NCBI RefSeq assembly: GCF_003576455.2
Contig: NZ_CP032869.1
Span: 7,068,001-7,132,000, forward strand
From: Mucilaginibacter celer
Lineage (GTDB): Bacteria; Bacteroidota; Bacteroidia; Sphingobacteriales; Sphingobacteriaceae
Length of the DNA: 64,000 nt
Direction: 5' to 3'
Both the position numbers and the translations under genes were made by a program. Positions 16,453 to 24,313 of this stretch are shown here, in pieces. Below the pieces are notes generated by a model. The model saw only the letters and a program-made list of their open reading frames with translations. It was not told the origin of the DNA and ran no database searches. The first letter of the stretch is position 1, and each line of letters begins with the position of its first letter.

Positions 16453-17055
16453 TTAACCATTAAACAATTTAGTCCGCTTAATTTCCTTACCCTGCCGTAT
16501 TTGCCAGGCATGCCACGCACTCGGTACATCATGTGTCCATTGTGGCAATAGCATAATGATAAGGTAAACATCAATATGTGAGATGATGCCAATAACGATA
16601 GCCAACATCAAAGGCAAGCCTCCATATCCAAAACCTATAAGTGATGTAAAAGCTGCAAAAAGTGCCAGCCCCCAAAGCTTGCTTAATAAAGCGTGGGTAC
16701 AGGTTTCCTTACCGAATTTTGCAATGCTCAATACATAAGTTAATCCTTCCATTATAAATAAAACTACGATGGCATACCGATTGGCCGTAATAATGGCCGG
16801 ATTAAGCAACCATGCGCACCAGGCAGCGCAAAGCCAGAAAACAACATCGGTTTGGCTGTCCATTCGCCTTAAAACAGCGTTAGACACCTTCAGGTGCCTT
16901 GCTATGATACCGTCAAAAATATCAGAAAGTATGCCGAGCAAAAGCAAGACGGCTAAAAGCAGCCTTGCAGCTTCGCCATTGTGATAGGTTATCAGTATCA
17001 TAAAGGGCCCCAAAAGCAGCCGGAAAAGGATCAATAGATAGGGCATTTTTTTCAT
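16453..17055 (-). CDS. CDP-alcohol phosphatidyltransferase family protein
   Basis: The 200-residue membrane protein has about six hydrophobic segments and the family motif D45..D48-G49-x2-A52-R53...D66-x3-D70, whose aspartates bind metal and the CDP-lipid. The canonical pattern DGx2ARx8Gx3Dx3D has a glycine at the position that is Leu62 here. Members make phosphatidylglycerol phosphate, phosphatidylserine, inositol lipids or cardiolipin; the alcohol substrate cannot be predicted. It is a single gene, divergent from the HTH gene at 17137. Confidence 0.8.
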   Translation of the reverse strand: MKKMPYLLILFRLLLGPFMILITYHNGEAARLLLAVLLLLGILSDIFDGIIARHLKVSNAVLRRMDSQTDVVFWLCAAWCAWLLNPAIITANRYAIVVLFIMEGLTYVLSIAKFGKETCTHALLSKLWGLALFAAFTSLIGFGYGGLPLMLAIVIGIISHIDVYLIIMLLPQWTHDVPSAWHAWQIRQGKEIKRTKLFNG

Positions 17056-17136
17056 GCTCCAAATTATTGCGGATAGCCGAAATGTGATTGCGTTTTATAG
17101 ATGCATTTAAGAATATTTTTTGCGAAATTCACAAAC

Positions 17137-18093
17137 ATGGATAGCCAAACAATATTGTTAAACCAGGTGAAGGCCCGGATGCAAAGCAAATCATTGCTTA
17201 CCGAACTGGCGGGTGTATTGAATATCAGCTATGATGCCGCGCACAGGCGCATCACCGGAAAAACAAAGCTTTTATTAGAAGAGGCCATTATCATTTGCCA
17301 GCATTATAGCCTAAGCCCCGATCAGCTTTTTATGCCGGGAAACCGGGTATTGGCAGAGAAGACCAAAGAGATTCGTTCGGCGGGAGATTTTGTTGATTAT
17401 CTGAAACAATCCATCGGGATCCTCAATACTTTGAAAAATGACGGCGCAGCGAAGATCTATTATTCGGCAAAGGATATTCCCTTGTTTTACACCATTGATG
17501 ATAGTTTACTCAGTAAGTTTAAGCAATACGTATGGTTGGGCTTGTTATCCGGCAATGTAGCTTCGGTTAGCTTCGAGCAGTTTGACGTTCAAGGCCCCAT
17601 TCATGAATACGGAAAAGCACTGCGGGATATGTATAGCCATTTTGAAGCACATGAAATATGGAACGATACTACCGTTAACAGCGGCCTGCAACAAATTTAT
17701 TATTACTACCGGGCAGGTTTGTTGAATATAGAAAATGCTTTAACCTTACTGAACGAGTTGGAAACCGTTTTGAAATTAATAGAAGATAAAAGCGCAGTAA
17801 ATAATGGTAGCTATCATCTTTATTATAACGAATTACTGGTATTGAATAATAATGTGCTGGTGGTTTCGGCTAAACAAAAAGCTTTGTTTGTACCCTATAA
17901 TTTGCTTGGCTATTTTATCACGTACGACGATGCAACGTGTGCCAATACCGAGTTGTTTTTCAATCAGCAACTTAAACACTCTATGCCGCTAAATACGGGT
18001 AGCTTGCGCGACAGGAAACAGTTTTTTAATCGCGCTTTCCAAAGAATAAATATTTACAGGCAGCGTATAGAAGGTGATGTAGGATTATTTTAG
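17137..18093 (+). CDS. helix-turn-helix DNA-binding protein with a large C-terminal domain
   Basis: The first ~65 residues form a helix-turn-helix of the BetR/Xre kind (VLNISYDAAHRRITGKTKLLLEEAIIICQHY). The remaining ~250 residues are helical with many Tyr and Leu (for example YYYYRAGLLNIENALTLLNELETVLKLI), a layout seen in Bacteroidota one-component regulators of unknown ligand. I place the start at ATG 17137 (MDSQTILL). An ATG at 17101 would add a hydrophobic 12-residue extension. No target genes are evident. Confidence 0.7.
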   Translation: MDSQTILLNQVKARMQSKSLLTELAGVLNISYDAAHRRITGKTKLLLEEAIIICQHYSLSPDQLFMPGNRVLAEKTKEIRSAGDFVDYLKQSIGILNTLKNDGAAKIYYSAKDIPLFYTIDDSLLSKFKQYVWLGLLSGNVASVSFEQFDVQGPIHEYGKALRDMYSHFEAHEIWNDTTVNSGLQQIYYYYRAGLLNIENALTLLNELETVLKLIEDKSAVNNGSYHLYYNELLVLNNNVLVVSAKQKALFVPYNLLGYFITYDDATCANTELFFNQQLKHSMPLNTGSLRDRKQFFNRAFQRINIYRQRIEGDVGLF

Positions 18094-18100
18094 GACCTGG

Positions 18101-18955
18101 TTACCGGTTAACCGCCTCCCAAATTTTCACCGCTTCTACAGCCTCTTTAACATCATGCACCCGCAAAATATCCGTACCCTTAGTTAAAGCAATAGTATTC
18201 AAAACCGTAGTGCCATTCAAAGCTTCAGCGGCGGTACTCCCCAATACCCCATAGATCATTCTTTTACGCGAAACACCCGTAAGCACCGGCAAATCAAGCA
18301 TCTTAAACTCGTCCACTTTGTTTAAAAGCGCATAGCTTTGCTCGGCAGTTTTGGCGAAGCCAAAACCAGGGTCAATAATTACATCATGCACGCCAAGGCG
18401 TTTTAACTGTTGGTATTTGGCTGCTAAATCATTAAATACTTCATTAAACACATCATCATATTGTGCCAGTTGGGTCATAGTTTGCGGCGTACCCTTCATG
18501 TGCATTAAAATGTAAGGTACCTGCAAGCGGGCAACGGTAGCAAACATTTCATCATCAAGCGTGCCGCCGCCAATATCATTAATGATGTGCGCGCCGCTTT
18601 TAATAGCGGCTTCGGCCACACCGGCACGAAAAGTATCTATCGACATAATAGCTTCCGGAAATGCCTTAGCAATAGCCTCAACAACAGGTAATAAACGGTC
18701 TGTTTCTTCCTGGGCAGATATATCAACAGCTCCGGGGCGGGATGAATAAGCACCGAGATCCAGGAATGCAGCTCCATCGGCAAGCATTTTTTCTGCCTGT
18801 TGCAGGGCTTCATCAACGCCTTGTTTCCGGCTATCTGCAAAGAAGGAATCGGGGGTGGTATTGATGATGCCCATCACTTTGGGGGCCGACAGGTCGATCA
18901 ACCGGCCACCCACGTTCAGTGTAACTTTTTTACCGAAAAATGTATTTTTAGCCAC
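18101..18955 (-). CDS. folP: dihydropteroate synthase
   Basis: FolP joins p-aminobenzoate to dihydropterin pyrophosphate in folate synthesis and is the sulfonamide target. The conserved motifs are in order: VMGIINTTPDSFFADS (pterin/pyrophosphate loop), FLDLGAYSSRPGA, IMSIDTFRAGVAEAA, HIINDIGGG, DVIIDPGFGFAKT and LTGVSRKRMIYG. The length (284 aa) is standard. It is divergent from the DUF1599 operon, a neighbourhood I recall from other Bacteroidota. Confidence 0.97.
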   Translation of the reverse strand: MAKNTFFGKKVTLNVGGRLIDLSAPKVMGIINTTPDSFFADSRKQGVDEALQQAEKMLADGAAFLDLGAYSSRPGAVDISAQEETDRLLPVVEAIAKAFPEAIMSIDTFRAGVAEAAIKSGAHIINDIGGGTLDDEMFATVARLQVPYILMHMKGTPQTMTQLAQYDDVFNEVFNDLAAKYQQLKRLGVHDVIIDPGFGFAKTAEQSYALLNKVDEFKMLDLPVLTGVSRKRMIYGVLGSTAAEALNGTTVLNTIALTKGTDILRVHDVKEAVEAVKIWEAVNR

Positions 18956-18971
18956 GGTTAGTTAAGTGTTG

Positions 18972-18979
18972 CAAAGTTA
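18972..18979 (-). promoter_or_regulatory. -7 box of folP
   Basis: The minus strand reads TAACTTTG, an exact consensus, 16 nt before the folP start codon. A second copy (18988-18995) lies 16 bp further upstream. Confidence 0.6.
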
Positions 18980-19015
18980 TAATACGGCAAAGTTAACTAA
19001 CTTTACAGGCGCAGG

Positions 19016-19055
19016 CTTCAAAACCTTCCAACATTTAAACTTTACAACGTTACAA
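19016..19055 (-). repeat. five phased octamers
   Basis: Read on the plus strand the units are CTTCAAAA, CCTTCCAA, CATTTAAA, CTTTACAA and CGTTACAA, in strict 8-nt phase (CNTTNNAA). The same family occurs at 23643-23674 and 23725-23756. Confidence 0.7.
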
Positions 19056-19075
19056 CAAACAAAACACATCATCCT

Positions 19076-19624
19076 TTGACTAACACAGCTGCAGAATACG
19101 AAGGCGTAATTAATGTATGTAAAGGTCTTTTCATGAAAAAGACCCGCGATTACGGCACCGCATGGCGCATCCTCCGCCCGCAATCCATCACCGACCAGAT
19201 CTTTATCAAGGCCCAACGCATCCGCACCCTCGAAGAAAAAAAGGTATCCAAAGTAGGCGATGATATCACCGGCGAATACATCGGCATTGTAAACTATTGC
19301 GTAATTGCCATGATGCAGCTGGAGTGCGGCCCTGAAGTATCAAACGAACTCGCGCCCGATCATGTAGAGCAGTTATTTGATGAAAAGGTGAACGAAACCA
19401 AAGAACTGATGTTTGCCAAAAATCACGATTACGGCGAGGCCTGGCGCGATATGCGGATCAGTTCACTAACCGATCTGATATTGATGAAGCTGCTCCGCGT
19501 AAAGCAGATAGAGGATAACAAAGGCCTCACCGAAGCATCCGAAGGCGTAAAAGCAAACTACCAGGATATGCTGAACTATGCGGTGTTCGCACTCATTAAA
19601 CTAAACGTTCATCAGGGAAAATAA
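19076..19624 (+). CDS. DUF1599 domain protein (nucleotide-modification-associated type)
   Basis: Two similar halves are visible: FMKKTRDYGTAWRILRP near residue 18 and MFAKNHDYGEAWRDMRI near residue 110, each followed by a helix (DQIFIKAQRIRTLEE, DLILMKLLRVKQIED). This duplication is typical of DUF1599. Its role is unknown; similar domains are linked to modified nucleotides. No ATG precedes the conserved N-terminus, so the start is taken as TTG at 19076 (reading M-TNTAAEYEGV). The next ATG, at 19131, would cut into the first repeat. It is the first gene of an operon with the three genes downstream. Confidence 0.8.
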   Translation: MTNTAAEYEGVINVCKGLFMKKTRDYGTAWRILRPQSITDQIFIKAQRIRTLEEKKVSKVGDDITGEYIGIVNYCVIAMMQLECGPEVSNELAPDHVEQLFDEKVNETKELMFAKNHDYGEAWRDMRISSLTDLILMKLLRVKQIEDNKGLTEASEGVKANYQDMLNYAVFALIKLNVHQGK

Positions 19625-19630
19625 GGCCTC

Positions 19631-20794
19631 ATGAAAAATACATCTTCAAATAGTGCCGTAATATGGATCCCGCGGCTATTGGTGGGCCTGTTGTTTATAT
19701 TCTCAGGCCTGATAAAGGCCAATGACCCGCTGGGTTTTTCGTATAAACTGGTGGAGTATTTTGAGGTTTTTCATATCACTTTCCTCAACGGCCTGGCGCT
19801 TACCATGGCCATTGTGCTTTGCGCGCTCGAAATGATATTGGGTTTCGCCCTGCTTATCGGCGTACGTGCTGTTAAAATTACCTGGGGATTATTGTTACTC
19901 ATTATCTTTTTCGGCTTCCTTACTTTTTATTCGGCATTTTTTAAAGTGGTGCAAACCTGCGGCTGTTTTGGCGATGCTATCCCGCTTACGCCATGGCAAT
20001 CGTTCAGCAAGGATATGGTACTGCTTGCGTTGGTGCTGGTACTGTTTGTTAAACGCAAAGAGATCAAACCGCTGTTTGCAGCCAAAGTTGGCGATAAATG
20101 GCTGATATTTGCCACGGTAGTATCCATAGGCTTTGGTGTTTATACTTATAACTTTTCACCGATAGTTGATTTTCTGCCCTACAAAATAGGCGCTAATCTG
20201 CCCGAAGAGATGAGTACCCCACCCGGTGCGCCCCGCGATGAGTTTGAGCTTACCTATCACCTCAAAAATAAAAAAACAGGGGAAACTAAGGTGATGAATG
20301 ATAAAGACTACCTGAAAACCAATATCTGGAAGGACGCTAACTGGGAAGTGGTAGGTGATCCTGAAAACCGATTGGTTAAAAAAGGTTATGAACCAAAGAT
20401 CCGTGACCTGGCCATACAGGATGCGCAGCGAAATGATTATACCAAAGAGCTACTATCAAGTCCTTTTTACAGCCTGTTTATTGTAGCTTATGATTTGAGC
20501 GAGACGGATAAAGATGCGATTAACAGGCTTAACGCTTTGGCAATCAATCTCACCCAAAACTATAATATCCGTACTATTCTGCTAACCTCAAACTCCGCTG
20601 CCGACGCTCAGGCTTTTGCCAAAGAACATAAACTCATCAGCGAAATATTTTATGCCGATGGTGTGCCGCTAAAATCGATGGTGCGTTCAAATCCGGGAGT
20701 GCTATTGATCAAAAATGGTACTGTGGTAAACAAATGGCATTACCACTCGGTGCCTAAGTATGATGATATTGTAAAGCAGTACTTACAGAAATAA
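19631..20794 (+). CDS. BT_3928 family membrane protein (DoxX-like, thioredoxin-like tail)
   Basis: The first ~150 residues hold four membrane segments of the DoxX/MauE type (LLVGLLFIFSGLIKANDP; FKVVQTCGCFGDAIPLTPW). The C-terminal part (about 265-387) resembles a thioredoxin-fold domain (FIVAYDLSETD...PGVLLIKNGTVVNKWHYHSVP) without a CxxC. The family is conserved in Bacteroidota next to DUF1599 and folP; its role is unknown, with a redox function at the membrane inferred. It starts 6 nt after DUF1599 and precedes the permease gene by 4 nt. Confidence 0.85.
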   Translation: MKNTSSNSAVIWIPRLLVGLLFIFSGLIKANDPLGFSYKLVEYFEVFHITFLNGLALTMAIVLCALEMILGFALLIGVRAVKITWGLLLLIIFFGFLTFYSAFFKVVQTCGCFGDAIPLTPWQSFSKDMVLLALVLVLFVKRKEIKPLFAAKVGDKWLIFATVVSIGFGVYTYNFSPIVDFLPYKIGANLPEEMSTPPGAPRDEFELTYHLKNKKTGETKVMNDKDYLKTNIWKDANWEVVGDPENRLVKKGYEPKIRDLAIQDAQRNDYTKELLSSPFYSLFIVAYDLSETDKDAINRLNALAINLTQNYNIRTILLTSNSAADAQAFAKEHKLISEIFYADGVPLKSMVRSNPGVLLIKNGTVVNKWHYHSVPKYDDIVKQYLQK

Positions 20795-20798
20795 TAAA

Positions 20799-21857
20799 AT
20801 GATCCCCTACCTCCTCCGCAAATTATTGTACGGACTGGCAGTAATGCTGGGGGTAGTGGTTGTTGTTTTCTTCCTGTTCAACATCTTGCCGGTTGATCCT
20901 GCCCGCATGACCCAAGGCCAGCGTGCCGATGTACAATCATTACAGGCTGTACGTAAAGAGTTTGGCCTGGATAAGCCCGTGCCGGTGCAGTTTGCCTACT
21001 ATGTAAATGATCTTTCGCCTATAGGTATTCATTTAAATACTGCTGAAGAACAACAACGCTACGGTTATGTAAAGCTATTCCCGGTTAGTGAGCATAAAGT
21101 ACTGGCTTTAAAATGGCCGTATTTAAGGCGTTCATACCAAACCCGTAAGGATGTGGCATCTTTGCTGCTGGAGGTAATTCCAAATACATTGATACTTGCC
21201 GCCGCCGCTATGATATTCGCCATTATTATTGGTGTGTTTTTAGGGGTAGTAAGTGCTGTAAATAAAGATACCTGGATAGATAAACTGGCTTTAAGCTTTT
21301 CTACATTGGGTATTTCTGCTCCTTCGTTTTTTGCCGGGATCATCATCGCCTGGATTTTTGGCTTTGTGTTGAGTAATTACACCCACCTCAATATGTCGGG
21401 CAGTTTATATAGTTATGATCCTTTTAAGGGGGAGGTGATCACGCTAAAAAACCTTGTGTTGCCGGTTATCACTTTGGGCTTGCGTCCATTGGCTATCATC
21501 GTACAGCTTACGCGCAATGCCATGCTGGATGTTTTGGGGCAGGATTATATCCGCACGGCCAAAGCAAAGGGTTTGAGTAACCGGGCTATTATTTATCGAC
21601 ACGCCCTAAAAAACGCCATGAACCCGGTTATCACCGCCATTGCCAACTGGTTTGCATCTTTACTGGCCGGTTCATTTTTTGTAGAATACATTTTTGGATA
21701 CAATGGATTGGGCAAGGCCACGGTAGACGCGCTCGAAATGTCGGATTTTCCGGTGGTGATGGGCTCGATATTGTTTATCGCGTTTATATTTGTGGTGATC
21801 AGTATCCTGGTTGATATTGTTTACGTGTGGATCGATCCGCGGGTAAAATTAAGCTGA
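20799..21857 (+). CDS. ABC transporter permease, DppB/OppB type
   Basis: The 352-residue inner-membrane subunit begins with the DppB/OppB signature (FLFNILPVDPARMTQG ... EFGLDKPVPVQFAYYV) and ends with the EAA loop (AKAKGLSNRAIIYRHALKNAMNP) that contacts the ATPase. About six membrane segments are present. It would import di- or oligopeptides. Partner genes (DppC, DppD, DppF, binding protein) are not adjacent, so it must pair with products encoded elsewhere. An insert of ~60 residues lies between the first segment and the core. Confidence 0.92.
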   Translation: MIPYLLRKLLYGLAVMLGVVVVVFFLFNILPVDPARMTQGQRADVQSLQAVRKEFGLDKPVPVQFAYYVNDLSPIGIHLNTAEEQQRYGYVKLFPVSEHKVLALKWPYLRRSYQTRKDVASLLLEVIPNTLILAAAAMIFAIIIGVFLGVVSAVNKDTWIDKLALSFSTLGISAPSFFAGIIIAWIFGFVLSNYTHLNMSGSLYSYDPFKGEVITLKNLVLPVITLGLRPLAIIVQLTRNAMLDVLGQDYIRTAKAKGLSNRAIIYRHALKNAMNPVITAIANWFASLLAGSFFVEYIFGYNGLGKATVDALEMSDFPVVMGSILFIAFIFVVISILVDIVYVWIDPRVKLS

Positions 21858-21867
21858 ACAAATTTTT

Positions 21868-22374
21868 ATGAAATACTTTATTGTGGGCTTTATGGGCTGT
21901 GGCAAAACAACCTGGAGCCGCAAACTGGCCGCCAAATGGGGCTACGAATTTATTGATCTCGACCATGTGCTCGAAGCCAAAGCAGGCATGAGCATAGCCG
22001 AATATTTTTCTTCATTCGGTGAAGATGCTTTTCGCCAACTCGAATCGCAGGTACTGAAAGAAACAGAATACGCCGAAAATACTGTAGTATCAACAGGTGG
22101 AGGTTTACCTTGCTTTTTTGATAACATGGACTGGATGAATGCCAATGGCAAAACCCTGTATATCAAACTATCGCCTAAAACATTAGCAGGACGACTTGAA
22201 AACAGTAAAACCGTTCGCCCGGTACTACAAGGAAAAAAGGGTGATGAACTGGTTGAGTTTATAACCGGTAAGCTGGCCGAACGCGAAAGTTTTTATTTGA
22301 AAGCCAGCAATATTGTTGAGGGGATTGATATGTCGGTTGAGAAGTTGGAAGAGGCGTTGGGAGTTAGTGGTTAA
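21868..22374 (+). CDS. aroK: shikimate kinase
   Basis: AroK phosphorylates shikimate on the way to chorismate. Walker A is GFMGCGKTTWSRKLA (from residue 7) and the shikimate-binding features include FIDLDHVLE, FRQLESQVL and STGGGLPCF; R106-V-P-V-type lid residues appear as TVRPVL. The length (168 aa) is normal. It is the last gene of the operon beginning with DUF1599. Its stop overlaps the convergent lipoprotein gene by 4 bp. Confidence 0.95.
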   Translation: MKYFIVGFMGCGKTTWSRKLAAKWGYEFIDLDHVLEAKAGMSIAEYFSSFGEDAFRQLESQVLKETEYAENTVVSTGGGLPCFFDNMDWMNANGKTLYIKLSPKTLAGRLENSKTVRPVLQGKKGDELVEFITGKLAERESFYLKASNIVEGIDMSVEKLEEALGVSG

Positions 22375-23120
22375 TGCTGTTTGTTTTTTAATCTTTTGAA
22401 CTGTGTTAAAGCAATTTTATGATCCGCGAACTTTTCTGCGTTTTTAATGTAACGGACTTCGTCGTAAAAAAAAATTGTACGGTTCACATTTATCATGATT
22501 TGAATTGTATCCGGTAAGTAATTTGTACTGATACTGATAGGCTTGTTGCTTAGTAAGCCCAATTTAGGGAAATTAAGACTATCGGTTTTTTGCTTGTAAA
22601 GTTTAATGGTCCCGGCGGTATCAGTTTTATAGATTTCAGGCCCATCAAAATCTTTACTGACCTGGGTGTTAAGCCTTAGTCCTTGTTCGGTATAATTGTA
22701 AAGCCTTTTGCTATTAAATGGTTGTATTGCAAAGTTTTCAATGGGTTTATTTGTCTTATCTACGATGATAAAAATAGCAAATGGATTCTCATTCCATTTG
22801 CTGAGTTTAATATTATAAGATAAATTGACTTTGTTTTTGGGGTGAGGGATTAGTTTTACACTGTCTCCCAATAGCTGCCATTTTCCAATAGAAACAAAGG
22901 AACGCCCTTCACATCCCCCTTCAAAGGTAAATGTGGAGTCATCGTTAAGATAAATACCTGTGCTGCAGAACGTATCTCCGCTGCCTGTGAAACGGGTGCC
23001 GATATTTTTTAAATTGCTAAAAGCTGGCTGAAAGGCTGCAATTATTTTTTCCTCGTCTTTACTGTGATCGCATGAAGTTAGTAATGCGATAGCAAATAAG
23101 TAAATGGAGAGACGTTTCAT
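22371..23120 (-). CDS. lipoprotein of unknown function (249 aa)
   Basis: A lipoprotein signal (LLTSC, Cys at about residue 17) marks export and lipid anchoring. The mature part has a region with GDTFCSTGIYLNDDSTFTFEGGC and GKWQLLGDSVKL, resembling small beta-rich domains in which a response is measured against a threshold, but I assign no family. It follows the PyrR-like gene after 1 nt, so they are probably cotranscribed. Confidence 0.6.
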   Translation of the reverse strand: MKRLSIYLFAIALLTSCDHSKDEEKIIAAFQPAFSNLKNIGTRFTGSGDTFCSTGIYLNDDSTFTFEGGCEGRSFVSIGKWQLLGDSVKLIPHPKNKVNLSYNIKLSKWNENPFAIFIIVDKTNKPIENFAIQPFNSKRLYNYTEQGLRLNTQVSKDFDGPEIYKTDTAGTIKLYKQKTDSLNFPKLGLLSNKPISISTNYLPDTIQIMINVNRTIFFYDEVRYIKNAEKFADHKIALTQFKRLKNKQH

Positions 23121-23121
23121 T

Positions 23122-23634
23122 TTACCTCAAATAAACCCCATCTTCCTGTTCATCCTCTTCCTCAAGCAATACATCAACATGCTCTTTAATAACAGTTGAT
23201 AAGGCCATGCCTGCAAAATCGGTAGTTACAGGGAAGCTTTTATGATTACGGTCGATCAGGACCGCGGTGCGTAGTTTTTTTAGCGGAACATCCAGGAAAA
23301 CACCGAAACCATAGGCTAAAGTTTTACCGCTGTTCAATACATCATCAACCAGGATCACCACCTTGTTGCTGCATTCTTCAACCTCAAAATCGATATTGGC
23401 ACTTAAGCTGCTGCTTTGCTTTTCCAGTTCGATGGTAAGCAGGCGGCTTTTAAAGGGGGCTATATTATCAAGTATAGCTTTTAACCGCTCAGCAATGTGA
23501 TTACCGCGTGGTAGGATACCGGCAATCAATATCTCATCCTCATCAAAATTATCTTCAAGGATTTGGTAGGCCATCCTGTCCAGCTTTTGCTGAATTTGTT
23601 GCTTATTTAGTATGAGGAGTTTTTTATCAGACAT
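23122..23634 (-). CDS. PyrR-like phosphoribosyltransferase
   Basis: The PRPP-binding signature VILVDDVLNSGKT near residues 90-102 and the ILPRGNHIAERL segment identify a type I phosphoribosyltransferase. The overall arrangement is closest to PyrR (uracil phosphoribosyltransferase and, in some bacteria, RNA-binding attenuator), but PyrR signature residues for RNA binding cannot be confirmed and no pyrimidine genes are adjacent. The C-terminal tail is strongly acidic (LLEEEDEQEDG). Confidence 0.8.
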   Translation of the reverse strand: MSDKKLLILNKQQIQQKLDRMAYQILEDNFDEDEILIAGILPRGNHIAERLKAILDNIAPFKSRLLTIELEKQSSSLSANIDFEVEECSNKVVILVDDVLNSGKTLAYGFGVFLDVPLKKLRTAVLIDRNHKSFPVTTDFAGMALSTVIKEHVDVLLEEEDEQEDGVYLR

Positions 23635-23642
23635 GGTATTTG

Positions 23643-23756
23643 TTGTAAGGTTGTAACGTTACAATGCTGTAAAGTTGATTTTTAATTTTTGAATATGCAA
23701 GTCGCAGATAAGCTTAAAGCCTAACATTTCAACCTTACAATATTCAAACTTTACAA
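23643..23756. repeat. inverted pair of phased octamer arrays
   Basis: Plus-strand units TTGTAAGG, TTGTAACG, TTACAATG and CTGTAAAG (23643-23674) face complementary-type units CATTTCAA, CCTTACAA, TATTCAAA and CTTTACAA (23725-23756). Each array keeps strict 8-nt phase. They fill most of the spacer between the PyrR-like gene and the 131-aa gene. Confidence 0.7.
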
Positions 23757-23760
23757 CGCG

Positions 23761-24156
23761 TTACTTTACGTACGGAAAATATACAAAGTTCGCTCCCTCG
23801 GGCACAACCACAAACACGCACATGTATTGGTACGGGTCTTTAAAGCTTTTTACAAAGCGCTCTTTCAATACAGGTTTGATCACATCGCGTTCCACAAACT
23901 CTTCGAGGGTGGAGGCGTGGATGCTCCATTCGGAGTTAAGGTCGTTCTTATCTAAAATAAGCTCGCCAAGGCTAAGTTCATGCTGGTGGGCAACGAATAT
24001 GGGGTAGGAGGACAAACCTTCGTTCATGATCTCTTCCGCTACCTCTTTGATAGATTCGCTAAAATATTTCAAATCGCGCTCCAAACTTATCAGCGGACTA
24101 TCTGCCGCTGGTTTGTTGCGTTCGTTGCTTTCGTTAAGTAGTTCTTCTGGATTCAT
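23761..24156 (-). CDS. conserved-looking hypothetical cytoplasmic protein (131 aa)
   Basis: There is no signal peptide or membrane segment. The N-terminus is polar (EELLNESNERNKPAADS), followed by a helix (RDLKYFSESIKEVAEEIMNEG) and a mixed region ending FVVVPEGANFVYFPYVK. Codon use matches the neighbours. I recognise no family. It is separated by repeats from rlmD upstream and from the PyrR-like gene downstream. Confidence 0.6.
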   Translation of the reverse strand: MNPEELLNESNERNKPAADSPLISLERDLKYFSESIKEVAEEIMNEGLSSYPIFVAHQHELSLGELILDKNDLNSEWSIHASTLEEFVERDVIKPVLKERFVKSFKDPYQYMCVFVVVPEGANFVYFPYVK

Positions 24157-24159
24157 ATT

Positions 24160-24313
24160 TTTGGGGATTACACCGATTATTTTATGATTACACCGATTCT
24201 TGACCGTTGATGCTTTTGATTACGTTGATTTCGCTGATTAGACTTCCGGCGATGAACTATGATCCATAAACCACAAGCTAAAAACAACTAATCTCTAACC
24301 TCCAACCTCTAAT
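24160..24313 (-). repeat. mosaic intergenic repeat after rlmD
   Basis: Read on the minus strand it begins in the rlmD stop codon with heptamers GATTAGA, GGTTGGA, GGTTAGA and GATTAGT. A linker with TCATAGTTCATCGCCGG follows. Then come nonamers AATCAGCGA, AATCAACGT, AATCAAAAG and CATCAACGG (24204-24239), and finally two AATCGGTGTAATC units. The order matches 13903-14012. Confidence 0.85.
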
